Shown in pieces: positions 59,360-64,000 of a DNA stretch of 64,000 nucleotides. The notes beneath the pieces are model-generated. The model saw nothing but the letters and a program-made list of their open reading frames with translations. It did not search any database and was not told the DNA's origin. The stretch is taken from NCBI GenBank assembly GCA_033675545.1, contig JAWDGP010007392.1:88501-152500 (forward strand). The letters are read 5' to 3'. Position numbers and translations under genes: made by a program. Source of the stretch: Elysia crispata. Its lineage: Eukaryota > Mollusca > Gastropoda > Plakobranchidae. Positions within the stretch are counted from its first letter, which is position 1. Every line of letters begins with the position of its first letter.

Positions 59360-59825
59360 TAGTTCATCATTGCTGAGGACGGACGACCACACACATCACA
59401 AAACTTGAGGTCAAGCAGCTGAGATCCAATTCATGTCGAGTGTGAAGGGCGAGCTGGCGGCGCCGGGACAGTCACTGTGGTGGTGTAATCAATGCTTCCA
59501 ATCGATCATACACTGAAAACAATGCGCATCTAATTTATTCCTTATTCAATTTGGTCTGTACTCAACGATTAAATGACATCGATTTTTCTTTTTGCGTGAG
59601 ATGAACTAGATCTAAATCGGTGAAAAAATTCCATTACACACCTGCGCGAAAAAATCATCCGGACTTAAGGCGTAGACCAGCACATAAATTAGAACACCAC
59701 ACACCAACCCTCACACTTTCGAACAAGACGTGTGCACAGTCCTGCGACAGATGTTGCAATCACACATTCACCCATGTGTAGTATATGCACAAGCTGATAA
59801 AGCCTGATAAAACATAATGCCTCTC

Positions 59826-59848
59826 CACACACACACACACACACACAC
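59826..59848. repeat. (CA)n microsatellite
   Basis: About 22 bp of CA dinucleotides. Confidence 0.94.
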
Positions 59849-61558
59849 TTACATAAAACAAGGATGAGATAAAAGTGTTCATTCAAACGATGACAATCCA
59901 CATGACTCTAATCCAGGCTGAAGTAAGCACCTGTTGGAGAGAACCTCTAAGTTCGCCTGAGGTTAACCTAGCCGAGCATACGTCTCAAAAAGGCTTGTCA
60001 TGGTTGTCACTGAGACCACCCAGATCAGTTTATACATTGAATACTTTGAAGGAGATAGCGAAGTTTGAAATACAAACACACACATAAAATAATTGTTATA
60101 GGCGTTCAGACAGGCCCACAGGTTTCACAGATGAATACAAACAGATAGAAATTTCACAAGTGTGTAATTACAAAACGGTATCTTGCAGCTATTCCTAAAT
60201 TGGTTTGAGACTTTAACATTTCTCAAGTTTCCAAAGGAAGAATGGGGCTGGTTAGAAGAAGGGAAAAAAAAAAAACCTGCCCCACCTCCAGGTGGCTACA
60301 CAATTCGTAGACAGATACCAAATCATGACGGCTCAAAGTTCTAGCAACTGAACTTCCGGTGTCCTCTCTGTTTTCTGAGAGCCGAGCTGAAGTGCAGTGG
60401 AATCCTTTAGCAAGATAAATCGGTGCTGGTGCTAAGGCTCATCATAATGGTACACAATATAAGTAGATTTCCTCTACTCTCGAAGCCGAAGAACTAATAA
60501 CATTAAATTGGAACGCCTTAAATAAATACGATACGTTAAAAAGAGAAAGACGAGTGAACAAATGGCTTGTAGATTTTCATTACCCAAAAAAAAAAAAAAA
60601 AGTCCATAATGAAGTCATACTGCCTGGTTTACGATTGAAACAATGTTATTGTTACTCCAGAGGTGGATAAGTTGGTACATAATGATCTAAAAATATTTTT
60701 TTTTATTTAAATCGAGCCTTTTAACTGGTCCAAATATATGTCCACTCAATTAAGGTGCGGAAGTAACTAAAATACGAATGAGCGTTAGAATCATAGCAAA
60801 GGCAAATAATTATATAATAAAACGACAATTTTTATTAGAATCAACTCAACTATTAATGGACTTCAACATGACCTGAGAAACGTTAGTCATATATTGTGCT
60901 CATTTTTGAAGACACACATTTTTAATATAAAATTGTTTGCTTTTTTCTCTCTCTCCTATTTCCAGTGGCTGAACTCTACAGGAGTCGTGGTTTACACTCT
61001 GCACTGCAGGCTACACATGCTCGTAGCAAGGAAACAACCCAGTCGGGAAAAAAATGTACAATAGTTAATACCAGTAAGGGGAAGCAATAGACACAAATTC
61101 TTCAAATTATCAAAACGAAAAAGAGTTGCGCCGCTTTATGGATTTCAATAAGAACAGGCAAAGCAATAATAATTTCCAGATGTTTGTTGCAAACAGCTTC
61201 CCGATTGTTTATGAAAAAAAATTGAGATGGAAAAAAAAAACAAAAAAAAAACAAAACAAAAACGTGGCCATGTGCTTTAATACAAAGATGTGAGAATGTA
61301 AGAAAATCTAAAAATACTAGAGTGTGCTTTGATAATAGATGATTATGGTACAACACTGGCGTTAGAAAAAAGTATGGATAAGGTAGACATTTTCACAATA
61401 AGTTAATGTTAAGTTATTTGAGCAAGAGCGAAACATAAAAGATATTTTGCTAATGCTTCTTTTTTTTTTTATAATTTAACTTTATTTGATTTGTTTCATC
61501 AAAATCTTCCATTTACAATCGGTTTAATATTTCTGATAAGTAACAGTTTATAAAAAAT

Positions 61559-61561
<3 letters not shown>

Positions 61562-61636
<75 letters not shown>
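61562..61636. repeat. (AT)n microsatellite
   Basis: 75 bp of perfect alternating AT; self-complementary and cruciform-prone. Confidence 0.98.
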
Positions 61637-61638
<2 letters not shown>

Positions 61639-62152
61639 CATCTATTGCCATTTTCCTCTTCATCTGCAGCTCCTGAGCAGGTAATCGCAAAAAGAATAAA
61701 GAATACGTTAACACTTCAAACATCAGTTTTACACATGCGCAAATAGTTCTTTATAATTTTTGTGTCTTTGTTTTTTCCCATTTGTCTGTTCCAACATCTT
61801 TCCGACCGTCTGTTTGTCTGGCTCACTATCAGAGAGCAGCTGCAGCAGCGGAGCCTGTTCTTGTTTAACAGATTACAAACTTAGGGAGAGGGGTGGAAGG
61901 GGGTAAGGGGAACTTTTTTGGTCATCTTGACATCAGCTCTGTCTGTCCTCTCCCCAGGTGCTAATGCCAAGCCTCGTGTGTCACCGCTAAGTAGGTTATA
62001 CGTCGAGTGTGCTAATTTCTCAGTTACCCTCGACAGGCACAGGCGACTGGCCGCGCTAGGTCGGTCATGCCCGCAGACTTCAGGAGAGTCAGGTGAAACA
62101 TTACTGACTTCACACAGGCATGGGCGATCTGGACTCGAAACCAGTTTGGATT

Positions 62153-62232
62153 AACTGACTAACTAACTAACTCACTCACACACACACACACACACACACT
62201 CTCTCTCTCTCACTCACTCTCTTTCACACACA
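62153..62232. repeat. (AACT)n(CA)n(CT)n compound microsatellite
   Basis: ACTA tetranucleotides, then CA, CT, ACTC and CA blocks in sequence. Confidence 0.95.
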
Positions 62233-62449
62233 CATCTCTCCTGAGTGAAAAATTAAATATCTCCACAAGAGTTATTAAAACACATTCACAACCAGACGGT
62301 CACATGGCATATTGGTCTTTTGTTTTTAATTAAATCACTTTCTTTGTCTTTCCCTTTATTTCCCTTTCTCTTACTGTCTTCTGTATCTGACCACCCCTTG
62401 CATGTCTATTGTCCATCTATCTTCCCCACTCCCCCACTCTTTCTTGGAT

Positions 62450-62490
62450 CTCTCTCTCTCTCTCTCACTCTCTCTTTCTTTCTCTCTCTC
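62450..62490. repeat. (CT)n imperfect microsatellite
   Basis: About 40 bp of CT dinucleotides with a few interruptions. Confidence 0.93.
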
Positions 62491-63036
62491 GATTAAAAGA
62501 AAAATCAAAGCAATAAGATCAGCAGCCGCATAAACGAAGAAACAACATCACCAAAGATCATAAAATTCTCTTCCCCATCTCTGTCAGCCTACTGTATTTA
62601 CGTGATTGCAATGTTTTCATTCACGCTCATTTATCACTCTTCCCCCCACCACAAGACCACCACACAATGAACAGGTTCAATAATGAACTCTACTGTCATT
62701 ATATCTATTCATGACTAGCAACAATGGTTCCCCGCTCGCTCCGCATAAACAAAACACTACACATAAAGGATAATACTCAGATCTAAGTATGTAGCCGTGC
62801 ATGCAGCCTCTTTGAGGAAACATTTTAAATACTAGTTGAGGACAGGAAATAGAGGTAAATTGTTTTTTTTTTCATTAGCTGGTTGGCCAATCGATCGACG
62901 CGTTTCTGTTCAACGCTTGATGCACTTTGGTCTTTTCTTTCGATTTGATTACCCTCTACCCCATCTCAATCCGCCATCTCCCCTCCATCCATTTTCCAAT
63001 CTCTTCGGATCATAAAGATTTCGTGACAAAGAGATT

Positions 63037-63040
<4 letters not shown>

Positions 63041-63102
<62 letters not shown>
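63041..63102. repeat. (GA)n microsatellite
   Basis: 62 bp of GA dinucleotides. Confidence 0.98.
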
Positions 63103-63104
<2 letters not shown>

Positions 63105-63477
63105 CAGATATAAAGGAAGATAACCACTTTAGAGTCTATGATGGACTCCATAAAATGCAACAGAAATCAAACGACGGATGATTCCTTCCCCCCTCCCCCA
63201 CCCTTTAAAATAAAAAAAAATAAAGAAAAAGTACAAGTGGCACAAGTTCAAGCTCTCATTGGATGTTTCCACTTTCAACATATTGTGACTTGCCCATTGA
63301 TAGAAGATAGTCTTTCCAATGTGCTTTCCTACAGGGCAGTTTGTTGAGAGAGTGAGAAATAATCACATCATCATTAATACACAACATTTCATCTCTCTCT
63401 CTCATTCATCCCCACCCCTCTAAATGAGGTGAAAGGTAAGCGCCGATGGAGATTTTCACAAGTAAATGGTTACAAAC

Positions 63478-63560
<83 letters not shown>
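63478..63560. repeat. (AAT)n microsatellite
   Basis: About 27 perfect AAT triplets. Confidence 0.98.
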
Positions 63561-63561
<1 letters not shown>

Positions 63562-63920
63562 TGGACAGTAAAGGTCGCCTGAAAACATTGGCATGGTTTG
63601 TGCACAAGCACGTTGACGCTTGGAGAGTTCTTTAGGTTTAAATTTCAATCACAGATGTCTAGCAAAAAACGCTATGCATTAGTAGTTAGATTTCTTTCCT
63701 GAACGCGCCTTGAAAGAAAATTTGCTTTGTTTTCAAAGCAATTTAAATTTGAAATTTTCCGGTCGGCAAATGAGATGAAATCTGAAACAGCCATCAACTT
63801 TCTGGTAAGTCTCGCTTGTTTCTTCCATTTCATTACCCTTGAAGCAGTGAGTTGTTGACACTGTTAATCATAAGCCACACAGATCCCACACAAGGTCCCG
63901 TAGGGAATTCAGCAGCTTAC

Positions 63921-63980
63921 CTGAAGGTGAAGGTGAAGGACCCACTAGATCTTTCAGCGGCCGCCCACTTTCACAAACAG
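63921..63980 (-). CDS. Candidate upstream exon of the - strand gene (partial evidence)
   Basis: On the - strand an open, GC-richer stretch (containing ESGRPLKDLVGPSPSPS) ends at a strong donor CTTCAG/GTAAGC (63921/63920). It stops in phase 1, the same phase as exon 1 at 45491, so joining it to exon 2 at 44847 would read ...SPSPS-DDSDKLDQ in frame. An in-frame TAA at 63984-63982 means a coding exon would have to begin after it; TTTAAG at 63981 could be the acceptor. It could instead be a non-coding 5' UTR exon or belong to another - strand gene beyond the window. Confidence 0.38.
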
Positions 63981-64000
63981 CTTAAAGCCTGTAGCAATCT

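Overview
This window is metazoan nuclear DNA. It is AT-rich, has GT-AG introns, long non-coding stretches and many microsatellites, especially long (GA)n/(CT)n tracts and TAGATC/TCTAGA palindromic runs. The gene content and repeat style suggest a mollusc, perhaps a gastropod; that is an inference from general appearance and not a species call. Two protein-coding genes can be reconstructed exon by exon. They are convergent (tail to tail).

Left third (about 2.6-21 kb, + strand): a complete PHF12 (Pf1) orthologue. It has 16 coding exons with consistent splice phases and encodes about 1067 residues. In order it carries the conserved N-terminal leader, PHD finger 1, an MRG15-binding segment, PHD finger 2, a long Ser-rich linker and a split FHA-type region with the conserved C-terminal block. 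By family knowledge the product is a chromatin adaptor of the SIN3-HDAC/MRG15 complex. Its introns hold several old repeat copies: a direct repeat pair with a terminal-inverted-repeat element in intron 6, and one copy of a dispersed ~0.7 kb repeat in intron 8.

Middle (about 20.9-39.3 kb): no convincing coding exon. The stretch holds the PHF12 3' end with a tandem duplication, the second copy of the dispersed repeat, a clear TA-flanked inverted-repeat MITE (27536-27992), a short tandem duplication at 24.5 kb and simple repeats. Part may be 3' UTR of either gene.

Right centre (39.3-45.5 kb, - strand): a five-exon gene for a ~1136-residue Ser/Thr/Pro/Gln-rich, probably disordered protein that I cannot assign to a family. 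It has a 2.8 kb main exon, a 33-nt microexon and a tiny terminal coding exon. A short first coding exon at 45.5 kb gives a clean start.

Right (45.5-64 kb): mostly non-coding and dense in (GA)n, (CT)n, (AT)n, (AAT)n and (ACT/GCT)n tracts, with a 120-bp tandem duplication and a tRNA-derived SINE-like unit. At the right edge (63921-63980, - strand) lies a candidate exon whose donor phase matches exon 2 of the - strand gene, so that gene may have an upstream alternative promoter and N-terminus outside the window. Nothing in the sequence ties the two genes functionally. All coordinates were read by eye; splice sites are inferred from GT/AG motifs, frame continuity and, for PHF12, similarity to the family.
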